NCBI RefSeq assembly: GCF_000090795.2
Contig: NW_003546375.1
Coordinates: 67,366 to 131,365 of the forward strand
Length of the DNA: 64,000 nt
From: Amphimedon queenslandica
Lineage: Eukaryota; Porifera; Demospongiae; Haplosclerida; Niphatidae
Direction: 5' to 3'
Shown here: piece after piece, positions 1 through 9,387 of the stretch
Position numbering within the stretch: the first letter of the stretch is position 1
How the letters are laid out: each line of letters starts with the position of its first letter
Made by a program: the position numbers and the translations under genes
The notes under the pieces: model-generated
Told to the model about the DNA's origin: nothing
Seen by the model: only the letters and a program-made list of their open reading frames with translations
Database searches by the model: none

Positions 1-907
1 TTTTGAAGAAGGGAATCAAATGGCTGATGATTTTGCTAAAGCAGCAGTCAATTTCAATAATAACATAGGAAGTATGCTACAAGCATTACCACTGTATAAG
101 CTGTATCCTACTGCACCATTTAAAAATTTTTAAAAAGCAGTGAATGATATGCATGCTATTGGAGAAAGCATGATGAAGTCCCGTTTCGAACAACTTCAGA
201 AATTAGCTCAGGAAGGAGAAGTACTTAATGAAGAAAGGGTTAGCCTAATGGAGCATTTGCTGATAGAGGAAAAGCTAACTAAAGAGCAAGCTCTCTCGCA
301 AGCATGTGATTTGCTCTCTACTGGCGTCGATGCCTCATCTAACACAGCAGTGTTTCTTCTCCATCACATTTCTAAGGAACCAGAACTGCAGCAAGCATTG
401 TACGATGAAGTTACTAGTGTCTGTGGTTTAAATGGAGTACCTGACTTCAACGATTTCCAAAGGATGCCTCTAGTCAGGAACTGTATCAAGGAGACACTAC
501 GACTTTATCCAGCAGCACCAATTCCAAGACTGGCTCAAACAGATATGGTTATTCATGGCTACAAAGTTCCAAAAAATGCTTCAATAGTCTTTGAGCTTTT
601 TTTGATTGGAAGAGATCCCAAACTCTATCCTAATCCAGAGAGTTTTAATCCTTATCGTTGGGAGGGAAAGAAGGAGCAAGATGGTCTCGTTACATTTGGT
701 AGTCTCCCATTTGGTGCTGGTGTCCGAATGTGTTATGGAAGGCGTTTAGCTGAGCTAGAGCTTCACCTTTTATTGGCTAATATTTGCAGAAGATTTGTCC
801 TTTCTACTGACCAGTCTTCTTCACTTAAGCTATTAAAGTTTCTAGCTTTAAAATCAAAAGATCCAGTTAGACTTCATATAAAAGAAAGAGAGCTTTATGA
901 CATTTAA
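1..907 (+). pseudogene. Cytochrome P450 (mitochondrial clan), copy 1, 3' part, with nonsense codon
   Basis: This is the C-terminal half of a P450, cut by the left edge of the window and almost identical to the intact copy at 5315-6880 (base 2 here corresponds to about 5982 there). It keeps the I-helix region (AGVDASSNT has become TGVDASSNT), the K-helix ExxR (KETLRLYP), the meander (FNPYRW) and the haem loop FGAGVRMCYGRR. The frame runs from base 2 to the stop at 905-907, but an AAA codon of the sister copy is TAA here, at 131-133. A start at 140 would give 255 residues without the N-terminal half, so no working P450 is expected unless the TAA is an allele or a sequencing error. The close identity points to a recent tandem duplication. 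Confidence 0.85.
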
Positions 908-939
908 CTTTTAAAATGTATAGATCACAAGTTTTGTTG

Positions 940-2050
940 TTGCAATTTTGTGGTTAGCTAGATCTAGATCTAACTGCTGCAGTTTTGGGGGAGGTGCTGG
1001 GGCAAAATTAATAGTTTGATTAGATCTTTTTCTTTCTCTTTGGTAAGCCTTCATCGTGGTCCTCGTCTGCTGTTTACGGTCAATGAAGCGGATCCGTCTT
1101 CAGTCTGCCAAACCTTTCAAGCGAATTCCCGGCCCCAAATGTTATCCAGTGATTGGTGCTCTTCCAACTTTCCTGACCAGGATTACTAAGGAGAGGCCAT
1201 TAGTAATTGTGTCTTTGGACTGGTTCGCTCACTTTATAAACTGATCATTCCTGGTATGAGCCTAGTATACACAACTAATCCAGGGGTATTCAAAGTAGTG
1301 GTACAGAATGAAGCCAGCAACAAATATCCTTTAAGAGGTTTTGGGTTTGAAGACAAACTTGGTTGGGTAAGTCATAAAATTGATGGTCCTCTATTCATGT
1401 TCCTCACTGGAGGTCAGGAATGGAAAAAAACTTAGATCAGCGATGGCAAAACTAGCAACACCTCATAAAGTAGGAACATTCTCTAATCAGTTGTATGATG
1501 CTGCTGAGGAGCTAGGAACTCACTGGTTGAGCAAGAGAGGAGAAGATTCATATATCACTGATATAAGAGATGATTTACAACAATGGGGACTGAAATGCGT
1601 CGTTTGGTTTGTGTTCAATGAAGATTTGCCTGTTTTCAAAGAAGGAAATCAAATGGCCAGCTAATGATTTTGCTAAAGCAGCAGTCAATTTCAATGATAG
1701 CATAGGGAATATGCTACAAGCATTACCACTGTATAAGCTGTATCCTACTGCACCATTTAAAAGTTTTTTAAAAGCAGTGTATGATATGCATGCTATTGGA
1801 GAAAGCATGATGAAGTCCCGTTTCAAACAACTTCAGAAATTAGCTCAGGAAGGAGAAGTACTTGATGAAGAAAGGATTAGCCTAGTGGAGCATTTGCTAA
1901 TTGAGGAAAAGCTAACTAAAGAGCAAGCACTATCGCAAGCATGCGATTTACTGTCTGCTGGTGTTGATACTTCTTCCGATACAGCCGGTAGTGTTTCTAC
2001 TCCATCACTGATGTTTCCAAGGAACCAGAACTGCAGCAAGCATTTTATGC
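940..2050 (+). pseudogene. Cytochrome P450 (mitochondrial clan), copy 2, frameshifted and 3'-truncated
   Basis: Homology to the intact copy begins near 940, in the shared upstream sequence, and ends near 2050, after the codons for PELQQA. The start codon region is altered and part of the leader is missing. Frame changes lie near 1075, 1225, 1430, 1655 and 1985, so the coding parts fall in different frames (1056-1244, 1380-1664, 1609-2106). The K-helix and haem loop are absent. The sequence runs with no splice acceptor into a RagA/B-like exon that starts near 2052. It is more diverged than copy 1, so it is probably the oldest damaged member of the cluster. Confidence 0.87.
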
Positions 2051-2149
2051 TATACATAAAATGGATCTTTTACCTGAAGACCAGAGGCAAATGGTATGTC
2101 ATATGATATTGATATACATGTACATTATGAGTCGCTCCTTTCTCCATTC

Positions 2150-2227
2150 ATTTCTTTTATTTCTCTCTCTCCCTCAATCTCTTTTCTTCTTTCTCTCTGT
2201 CTGTCCCTCTCTCTTCCTCCTCTATCC

Positions 2228-2276
<49 letters not shown>

Positions 2277-2343
2277 AACCCTCCCTCTCTTTCTCTCTCT
2301 CTCCCTCCCTCTCTCTCTCCCTTCCTCTCTCTCTTTCATTTAG
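2150..2343 (+). repeat. CT-rich tract against the RagA exon 2 acceptor
   Basis: Nearly 200 bases of C and T, including a pure (CT)n run at about 2231-2273, end directly at the AG before the exon at 2344. It is a microsatellite that also serves as an oversized polypyrimidine tract. Open frames through it encode only Ser/Leu/Pro runs and are not genes. Confidence 0.8.
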
Positions 2344-2739
2344 ATTTATGAAAAGAGAGAATCTGAGCTTGTTAAGAGATCGTTGCCCCTTGAGTGTAAA
2401 TGTTTCAAGACATCAATATGGGATGAGACACTTTACAAGGTCAGAAATAGTGATGTAAAAACCTATTAAACAATATTAAAATTAAATATAATTATTATTA
2501 ATTTAATATAATTAATATTATTCTACAATATTAACCCTATACATGTATAGCATGACACAATGCTAGGTTTCCCACAAAGCATTCTAAGTGAGCTAAGAAG
2601 CATGATACATGTACTTAAGCCTAATAGCATATACATGTACATGATGTACATGAACATGTTGAGCAATTTTAAGAATTTATAAAAATCCAAATTAATTGGA
2701 ATCAGCTTAAACTTTTTAGGCAGCATTAAAACTTGTTTG

Positions 2740-2975
2740 TGTATTACTGTGTTGAGAAATTATAAAAATGGAGAAGTCTTATGAGTCATTTTTGGCAAAA
2801 TTTGGCCTGATTTTGAGCAACTTTGAAATTTTTTTAAATCTAAATTTAATCTGAGTCAACTCAAATTTTGTACACAAAATAGGAACATGTATATCTATCA
2901 GAAAAATTAGAAAATTGGAGAATTTTTTCCTAGTCATTTTTGGTGAAATTTGGTCAAATACCCTGTACAGGGTAT
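2740..2975 (+). repeat. Dispersed AT-rich repeat (about 178-bp unit family)
   Basis: Degenerate sequence carrying the family hallmarks: a GGAATCAGCTTAAACTTT-like motif (2698-2716), then TATCAGAAAAATTAG, a TCATTTTTGGTGAAATTTGG-like stretch and CCCTGTACAGGGTATTTGG. The same words recur at about 13980-14650, 28045-28520, 34940-35280 and, inverted, at 46840-47115 and upstream of the receptor copies. It lies in RagA intron 2. Confidence 0.6.
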
Positions 2976-3121
2976 TTGGCCTAATTTCGGAGCAAGTTTA
3001 AAAATTAAATTTATGTACAGTACATGTATTACCAGCTATACGGTATTGTTGTTTATTATTAATTTTTTATTTTATTTTCAATATTATTAATATTAATTTA
3101 TTTTCAATAATATTGTTTCAT

Positions 3122-3125
3122 TTTC

Positions 3126-3168
<43 letters not shown>
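3122..3168 (+). repeat. (ATT)n microsatellite
   Basis: A run of ATT/TTA triplets ends in the acceptor TTATTAG of the RagA exon at 3171, so the microsatellite itself forms the 3' splice signal. Confidence 0.9.
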
Positions 3169-3169
<1 letters not shown>

Positions 3170-4190
3170 GGCCTGGTCTCAAATAGTCCATCTCCTCATA
3201 CCTAATGTCAATACACTTGAGATGCATCTTGACAGTTTTGCTGGTATTCTTGACGCTGATGAGGTCCTCCTCTTTGAGAGAGCCACCTTCCTGGTAAGTG
3301 GATATTATCATGTGACTCGATGATGTCATATGATGTCATTTTAGGTCATAGCTCATTCTGTGAAGAGGCAACATAGTGACATTCATAGATTTGAAAAAAT
3401 TAGTAACATAGTCAAGCAGTTTAAACTGAGTTGCAGGTAGTGACAGTTAATTTGTGTGTGTTCTCTCACTCTCTTAATTTCTGTAATTGCTTGCCGTCAA
3501 GGCTTTTTAATTTCACAGACTTTAATTTTATTAAAACTGCCAATCATTACAATCGTGCATGCTTGGTAATACACATGTGAGTAAAAGTTGACAACTCAAC
3601 AAATCCTTTTACACGTAGCTCTTTCACTTTCTCTCTCTTTCTTTCTATAGTGCTTAAGATTAAATTGGTAGATTTCAAAATCAAAATTGCCAATCATTAT
3701 GACATGCTTGGTGAATATCGCTTGCATTAAAATTGGCAAACCAAAAAACCCACAAATTCTAAATAGTAAATTTGCCAAAATGCATATAAGACTAAATCAC
3801 TTTACAGTGCATTTACATGTTCATGTACTGTATCTGTTAATTTCTCTTTATCTCTTCCCCCTCTCTCTCTCACCTTTTCTTTCTGTGTAGCAAACTTTAG
3901 ACTCAGTTCCAGAGCATGGAAGTACTACGGAATTCCCAGTTCTCTGCATTTATTGATGTATTTACTCCAAACACTTATGTAATGGTTATCATGTCTGACC
4001 CAACCATACGTAAGTCAAACTAACAATTCAGTATAACAGACAGTGTCCTTGCTTGCATGGTGAATGACCAGTATACATGTAGTACATGTACAAAAAGCCC
4101 TCCTCAAATAAACTCCAGTCACTAAATGCAATGTACATACATGTAACTACATATTATACTGTACAAGATGATTTATAGGCGAGGAGTTAA

Positions 4191-4350
4191 TACCATATAG
4201 CTTGAAATTTTTGTCGGTCGATATTTTCGTGGTTTGCTCCTAGTGGGGCAATTCGTGGTTTAAATTTCGTGGTTGACAGTTTACCACGTTTACACGTAAC
4301 CACGAAAACACGAAATTTACATTCCATGAAAATTTCAAGCTATACGGTAT
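4191..4350. mobile_element. MITE with TA-flanked inverted ends
   Basis: The left end (TA then CCATATAGCTTGAAATTTT) and right end (AAAATTTCAAGCTATACGG then TA) are inverted copies of about 19 bases. The interior is a second nested inverted repeat of CGTGGTTTAAATTTCGTGG-type words. There is no coding capacity. A TA target duplication and CCRTA ends suggest a Tc1/mariner-type MITE. It sits in intron 5 of the RagA remnant. Confidence 0.75.
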
Positions 4351-4374
4351 TAGTGATACGTGGTTTTTTTAAAG

Positions 4375-4512
4375 AAATTGCGAATGTAAAATCTGCCATT
4401 TTGTTTCAATCTGAGCATGCTTAATGGCATGTGTAACAAAATTGCCATTATAAAATTTGCCAATTAACTTGCCACAGGCAAATTCGCCAAATATTACTCT
4501 TGCCAATAAATC
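4375..4512. repeat. GCCAAT/GGCAAATT-rich dispersed element
   Basis: Sequence rich in TTGCCA, AATTCGCCAAA and GAGCATGCTTAATGGCATGTG. It is an inverted relative of the elements at 19995-20165 and 21539-21690. Partial relatives occur at 3660-3780, 26455-26530 and 42820-42870. It is probably a non-autonomous DNA transposon family, since the ends are inverted and there is no open frame. Confidence 0.5.
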
Positions 4513-5314
4513 ATCTTGTACGGTACATGTACTAATAATGAAGGGTACTATAGTAGCTGTCATTTAGTGTAACTTTTCATGTAAAATCGTCTAAGTTCTG
4601 ATGGGTTTAGTCCCACTTCTTGCCATTTCAAATTCTATTTTATGGATTTTTCTCCAATAACAGAGTAAATGCTAGGTGCATTCAATTGAGCAAATACAAA
4701 GTACAGCTTACATGTGTAGCTCTTATAACAGTTCTTGTATCAAATGTTATTTGGTTTTGTTGTTTGTTTATTACCAATAAAACCTTTTACTCAATTTACA
4801 TGTACATTACATGTACATACACTTGATGCATCAAACGACCAATTAATTCTATTTAGATTCTATTATTTCGTATATATAATTTTCTCTTTTCTAACTAGCG
4901 TCTGCTGTTACTCTTGTTAATGTAAAAAACGCTCGCAAGCATTTTGAGAAAATTGAGAAGATGGAAGGAGGAGGAGGATCCATACCACCACTGTCCTAAC
5001 AAGAGACTATACTCCCTCTCTCTCTCTCTCACTCTTATCCTCTCATTATTGTTTTAATAATAATGTGGTTTATAATTACAAAAATAATAATTATTGCTGT
5101 GAACAATTATTTCGAAAATTTTAACGATTTGCTGTGCTGTAACCCAGCTCTAATCTTTGTATTAAAATAATCACAAAAATATTTTTAAAATTGGCCTCTT
5201 ATATCACCTCAACATGCACCAACCATACTGACATGTTTGTTCAATTAGTTCCAGATAATTGCAATTTTGTGGTTTAATCTTCTGCAGTTTTGGGGGGAGG
5301 TGCTGTTCGGAAAA

Positions 5315-6880
5315 ATGAATGGTTGGAGTGGTTTAATCAGAAGATCCTTTTCTCTCTCTTTGGCAAGCCTTCATCGTCATTCTTCGTCTGCTGTTTACGT
5401 CAATGAAGCGGATCCATCTTCACTAGCTTTATGGAAGTCTGCCAAACCATTTAAGCAAATTCCTGGCCCCAAATGCTATCCAGTGATTGGTGCTCTTCCA
5501 ACTTTCCTGACAAGGATTACTAAGGAGAGACCAATAGGAATTGTATCTTTGGACTGGTTCAAAGAGTATGGCTCACTTTATAAACTGATCATACCTGGTA
5601 TGAGCCCAGCTTTATTTACAACTGATCCAGATGTATTCAAAGTAATGGTTCAGAATGAAGCCAGCAACAAATATCCTTTAAGAGGCTTTGGGTTTGAAGA
5701 CAAACTTGGTTGGGTTAGTCATAAAATTGATGTTCCTCCATTCATGTTCTTCACTGGAGGTCAAGAGTGGAAGACACTTAGATCTGCAATGGCGAAACCA
5801 GCAACACCTCGTAAAGTAGCGACCTTCTCTAATCAGTTGTATGATGCTGCTCAGGAGCTAGGAACTCACTGGTTGAGTAAGAAAAGTAAAGATTTTTATA
5901 TCACTGATATACGAGATGATTTACAACGATGGGGACTTAAATGCGTAGTTTGGTTTGTGTTCAATAAAGATTTGCCAGTTTTTGAAGAAGGGAATCAAAT
6001 GGCTGATGATTTTGCTAAAGCAGCAGTCAATTTCAATAATAACATAGGAAGTATGTTACAAGCATTACCACTGTATAAGCTGTATCCTACTGCACCATTT
6101 AAAAATTTTAAAAAAGCAGTGAATGATATGCATGCTATTGGAGAAAGCATGATGAAGTCCCGTTTCAAACAGCTTCAGAAATTAGCTCAGGAAGGAGAAG
6201 TACTTAATGAGGAAAGGGTTAGCCTAGTGGAGCATTTGCTGATAAAGGAAAAGCTAACTAAAGAGCAAGCTCTCTCGCAAGCATGTGATTTGCTTTCTGC
6301 TGGCGTCGATGCCTCATCTAACACAGCAGTGTTTCTACTCCATCACATTTCTAAGAAACCAGAACTGCAGCAAGCATTGTACGATGAAGTTACTAGTGTC
6401 TGTGGTTTAAATGGAGTACCTGACTTCAACGATTTCCAAAGGATGCCTCTAGTCAGGAACTGTATCAAGGAGACACTACGACTTTATCCAGCAGCACCAA
6501 TTCCAAGACTGGCTCAAACAGACATGGTTATTCATGGCTACAAAGTTCCAAAAAATACTTCAATAATCTTTGAGCTTTTTTTGATTGGAAGAGATCCAAA
6601 ACTCTACCCTAATCCAGAGCATTTTAATCCTTATCGTTGGGAGGGAAAGAAGGAGCAAGATGGTCTCGTTACATTTGGTAGTCTCCCGTTTGGTGCTGGT
6701 GTCCGAATGTGTTATGGAAGGCGTTTAGCTGAGCTAGAGCTTCACCTTTTATTGGCTAATATTTGCAGAAGATTTGTCCTTTCTACTGACCAGTCTTCTT
6801 CACTTGAGCTATCAAAGCTGCTTGCTTTAAAATCAAAAAATCCTGTTAGACTTTGTATAAAAGAAAGAGAGCATGTCTAA
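5315..6880 (+). CDS. Cytochrome P450, mitochondrial clan, intact single-exon copy
   Basis: A 521-residue haem monooxygenase. The start at 5315 (MNGWSGLIRRSF) is preferred over an in-frame ATG at 5267 because it begins an Arg/Ser-rich, acid-free leader typical of a mitochondrial import signal; the first 16 residues of the longer form lack that character. Landmarks are the Pro-rich hinge (FKQIPGPKCYPVIGALP), the I-helix AGVDASSNT, ExxR in KETLRLYP, FNPYRW, and the haem loop FGAGVRMCYGRR with the axial Cys at residue 466. The GRRLAELE ending and two basic residues after the Cys are typical of CYP11/24/27-type P450s that take electrons from adrenodoxin. The substrate is unknown; sterols are the usual substrates of this clan. 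There is no intron, and damaged copies lie upstream. It may be a retrocopy or an ancestrally intronless lineage. Confidence 0.92.
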   Translation: MNGWSGLIRRSFSLSLASLHRHSSSAVYVNEADPSSLALWKSAKPFKQIPGPKCYPVIGALPTFLTRITKERPIGIVSLDWFKEYGSLYKLIIPGMSPALFTTDPDVFKVMVQNEASNKYPLRGFGFEDKLGWVSHKIDVPPFMFFTGGQEWKTLRSAMAKPATPRKVATFSNQLYDAAQELGTHWLSKKSKDFYITDIRDDLQRWGLKCVVWFVFNKDLPVFEEGNQMADDFAKAAVNFNNNIGSMLQALPLYKLYPTAPFKNFKKAVNDMHAIGESMMKSRFKQLQKLAQEGEVLNEERVSLVEHLLIKEKLTKEQALSQACDLLSAGVDASSNTAVFLLHHISKKPELQQALYDEVTSVCGLNGVPDFNDFQRMPLVRNCIKETLRLYPAAPIPRLAQTDMVIHGYKVPKNTSIIFELFLIGRDPKLYPNPEHFNPYRWEGKKEQDGLVTFGSLPFGAGVRMCYGRRLAELELHLLLANICRRFVLSTDQSSSLELSKLLALKSKNPVRLCIKEREHV

Positions 6881-7292
6881 CATCTACTTTTAAAATTTTT
6901 AAGAGGCTGTGATTAGTAATTATTTTCTAATTTTGATTGTGTCATTTAATTGTACAAGTCATTTACTAGGCTAATAAATCAAAAGAATAATATGAATAAT
7001 TTTGTGAGGCTTTTACTCTCGGTTTGGTTTGTGATTTAGTTTTTTTACAATAATAATAATAATAACAATAATAATAATAATAATAACAAAAATAATAAAT
7101 ACAATGATAATGACAATAATACTAATAATTATTCTGTATTAACTTATAATAATAGTATAGACATGCCTGAAATTACATGTAACATCAGAATTTGGAAGTG
7201 CATGAATGTACATAATTTGTATTATATTTAATTAGCCTTCATTGTTTGCATGCAATAGCATTAGCGTAAGAGCTCCGCCCCTGGAAACATTT
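6881..7292. other. Intergenic, AAT microsatellite
   Basis: Convergent spacer between the P450 and the minus-strand Ig/FN3 gene. It holds an interrupted (AAT/AAC)n stretch at about 7050-7110 and AATAAA-like signals (for example 6973-6978). I see no coding exon. Confidence 0.6.
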
Positions 7293-8694
7293 TTAGCTTT
7301 TCCTCTGGCTCCTGTACTTACATTGGCATACAATGATGGCTAACAGTATTACAATAATGAACAATATTATGATTAGTAATACAGAAATCCCTATCCATAG
7401 TAAACCACCATTTTCACGTGATTGACAATAATATTCAGAAGTCGTTGTATTGTTATCTGCAGTACTATAAATATATAAATTATTGCACACACAACATACT
7501 TATTTGCTCTCCTGCAATAAAATCATTCATTTGTGTGATTGTAAAGTGATACCTCTCATTGTAATTAAACCCTGATCCAGTCCATTTTGTTTTATCATAA
7601 TCAGTTATACAATATGATACTTCTCCAGTATTGGAACTGTATGATATGTTATAGAACTGACTTGGATGTTTCACATCTGCATGATCTGATGATTCCTGCA
7701 TGAATTGTTAGGTAACATTATGAAGTTATTCATAACAAGAGTATAATAATCAAATAATCTCACCAGTGTTATATTCAGTGTAACATTAGCACAGCAACTA
7801 TTATTCTTACAAGGATCAGTAGTATTAGCTGTACATACTGCAACATTCTTCACTTTAATAGTAGCTAAAAATCAAAAATAAATGGCTAAATGTTTGTTAG
7901 TGAGACATATACCCTACCAAGTGTGAATGGTTTACTGATAGTACTTTGCTTTTCAGCCCTTCCCTTAACAGTGTATGTATAGGTTACATTTTCCAACAAA
8001 TCACTTGGCTTAATGTGTAAGGTTGTGTTGCTTGTATTATACATCAATTCATCAGTTGATGTACTATTAAGAGTCACATAATACTCTGTGGAGGTACAAT
8101 TATTCTCAGTGTCTTCCCATTCTAAAATAACTCCACTTGCATTGAAGGCAGTTGTTAAGTTTGTTGGTGCTCTTGCATAATAACCTATTAATAACAATAA
8201 TTTAACAAGCAAAACATTGACGGTATCAATTAATTCTCTTTACTTTAAAACAGGTTTACCTATGTCAGTGATTATTGCAGTTTCATTGTCCACTTCATGG
8301 CCATCTTGACATACAATTAGAATACTCTCAGATGCATTCAAATGAAATATCAGCCTTGAGCTGTTATCATCAGGATCATAAGTAAAAGTGTATCCCTCAC
8401 ATTCTGTAGTAGAACCATTTCTAGCTTTATTGAAATTTACAGTTTTGACATGTATCCAGCTTTGGTTACTGGATCCTAGTACTCTATAACTGATGGTCCA
8501 GTCTATTACTCCAACACTTGTTGTACAGTTACACTCCACTCTGTCTCCAGCACACACACTTCCATTAGTATATTGAAATCCAGTCACTATACCACCTATG
8601 TACACATCAATCATAATTATAAAAATGTTTGAGGCTTACTTGCTAACCCAGTACAAAGTAATATGAGTCCTAGTAGCAGGGTTAAAGCCATCAT
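7293..8694 (-). CDS. Ig/FN3 single-pass membrane protein
   Basis: Six exons on the minus strand: 8640-8694, 8260-8595, 7918-8184, 7764-7864, 7500-7695 and 7293-7456. Junctions are GT/AG with matching phases and give about 372 residues. Residues 1-18 (MMALTLLLGLILLCTGLA) are a signal peptide. Exon 2 is an Ig-like domain with several Cys and many N-glycosylation sites. Exon 3 is a fibronectin type III domain, and exons 4-5 form a second FN3-like domain. Exon 6 has a Tyr/Asn-rich stalk, then a membrane helix (WIGISVLLIIILFIIVILLA) and a very short basic tail, so signalling would need a partner. The last intron is only about 43 bases. It has the same general architecture as the receptors at 50451-64000 but a different sequence. 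Ligand and role are unknown; surface recognition or adhesion is an inference. Confidence 0.82.
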
Positions 8695-9387
8695 AATATT
8701 TTTTGTAAAAGATATCACGAATTCCAGCTGAACTAGTTGCATTGTCATTGTGTCATACACTATAGTGCCAGTTATTTTATATTAGTGCAGGATTGTTACA
8801 TGTACTACCACTGACAATGTCGTCATTGTCGTGTCACATGATAAATGTGATAGTATGAAGTAGTGAAGTGTCAGCTTGCATTGTCATACTATAATAGTGC
8901 AGCGTGTATACTGTTATTATTGTCCACTTGACATGATAACAGGCAGAACATAGTAGTTAAAGAAGTATTTCTTAAAATTTAGCCTTATTTGGTTATTATT
9001 TTTTGTCAAAGTTTACACCGGGTTTTTCCCAACCTCAATATAACAATAGATAACCCTATTCCATCCTTATATTCACACTAATAGAAAAGTCTTAACTGGT
9101 GCCATTTGTTGCATATATATACAATTTAGTTCGGCATCCACTAGATCAATTGCCATGGTGATACTATCCAATGTTGCCTAAAATAGAGTCTCTCCACTAC
9201 TCGGCATTCTGCTCCACCACAACAAAGGTTTGGTCACCATATGCAGCAACAAGCATTGACACTTCACCATAGCCATAGCTACCTAGCGTGTGCATGAATG
9301 TGCATACACAGTACCTGACAATGACGTCATGAATTAAGCAGCCCCACCCTTTAATACTTCTGCAAGCCAGCAATTTGAACAAAATTA
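8695..9387. other. Divergent intergenic region
   Basis: This is the upstream region of both the minus-strand Ig/FN3 gene (start at 8694) and the plus-strand death-domain gene (start at 9388). It contains local near-repeats around the words ATTGTCAT and GTGTCA (8735-8900). No convincing TATA box or coding exon was found. Confidence 0.5.

Larger units (their letters stand above)
2052..4999 (+). pseudogene. RagA/RagB GTPase (RRAGA/B), 3' half only
   Basis: Six exons match the second half of RagA/B, the Rag GTPase subunit that recruits mTORC1 to lysosomes: 2052-2093 (IHKMDLLPEDQRQM), 2344-2439 (ending [10 protein letters not shown]), 3171-3293 (starting [13 protein letters not shown], ending [12 protein letters not shown]), 3345-3436, 3891-4009 ([12 protein letters not shown], then [14 protein letters not shown]) and 4899-4999 (NARKHFEKIE, stop TAA at 4997-4999). 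Splice phases agree throughout. The human counterpart continues upstream with the GTP-binding G domain, but here the sequence before 2052 is P450. Exon 5 reads SKL then TAG at 3898-3900 and then continues in the correct frame. The missing 5' half and this stop make it a pseudogene or a misjoined assembly; the exons are otherwise very well conserved. Confidence 0.88.

Noticed and set aside
2096-2458. Long Ser/Leu open frames over CT repeats, also at 20685-21023 and 37853-38277
   Set aside because: They are translations of pyrimidine or purine microsatellites with no splice-consistent continuation.
3600-3890. Small open frames near the RagA exon at 3891
   Set aside because: Overlap a dispersed repeat and a CT tract; the RagA exons explain the conserved sequence.
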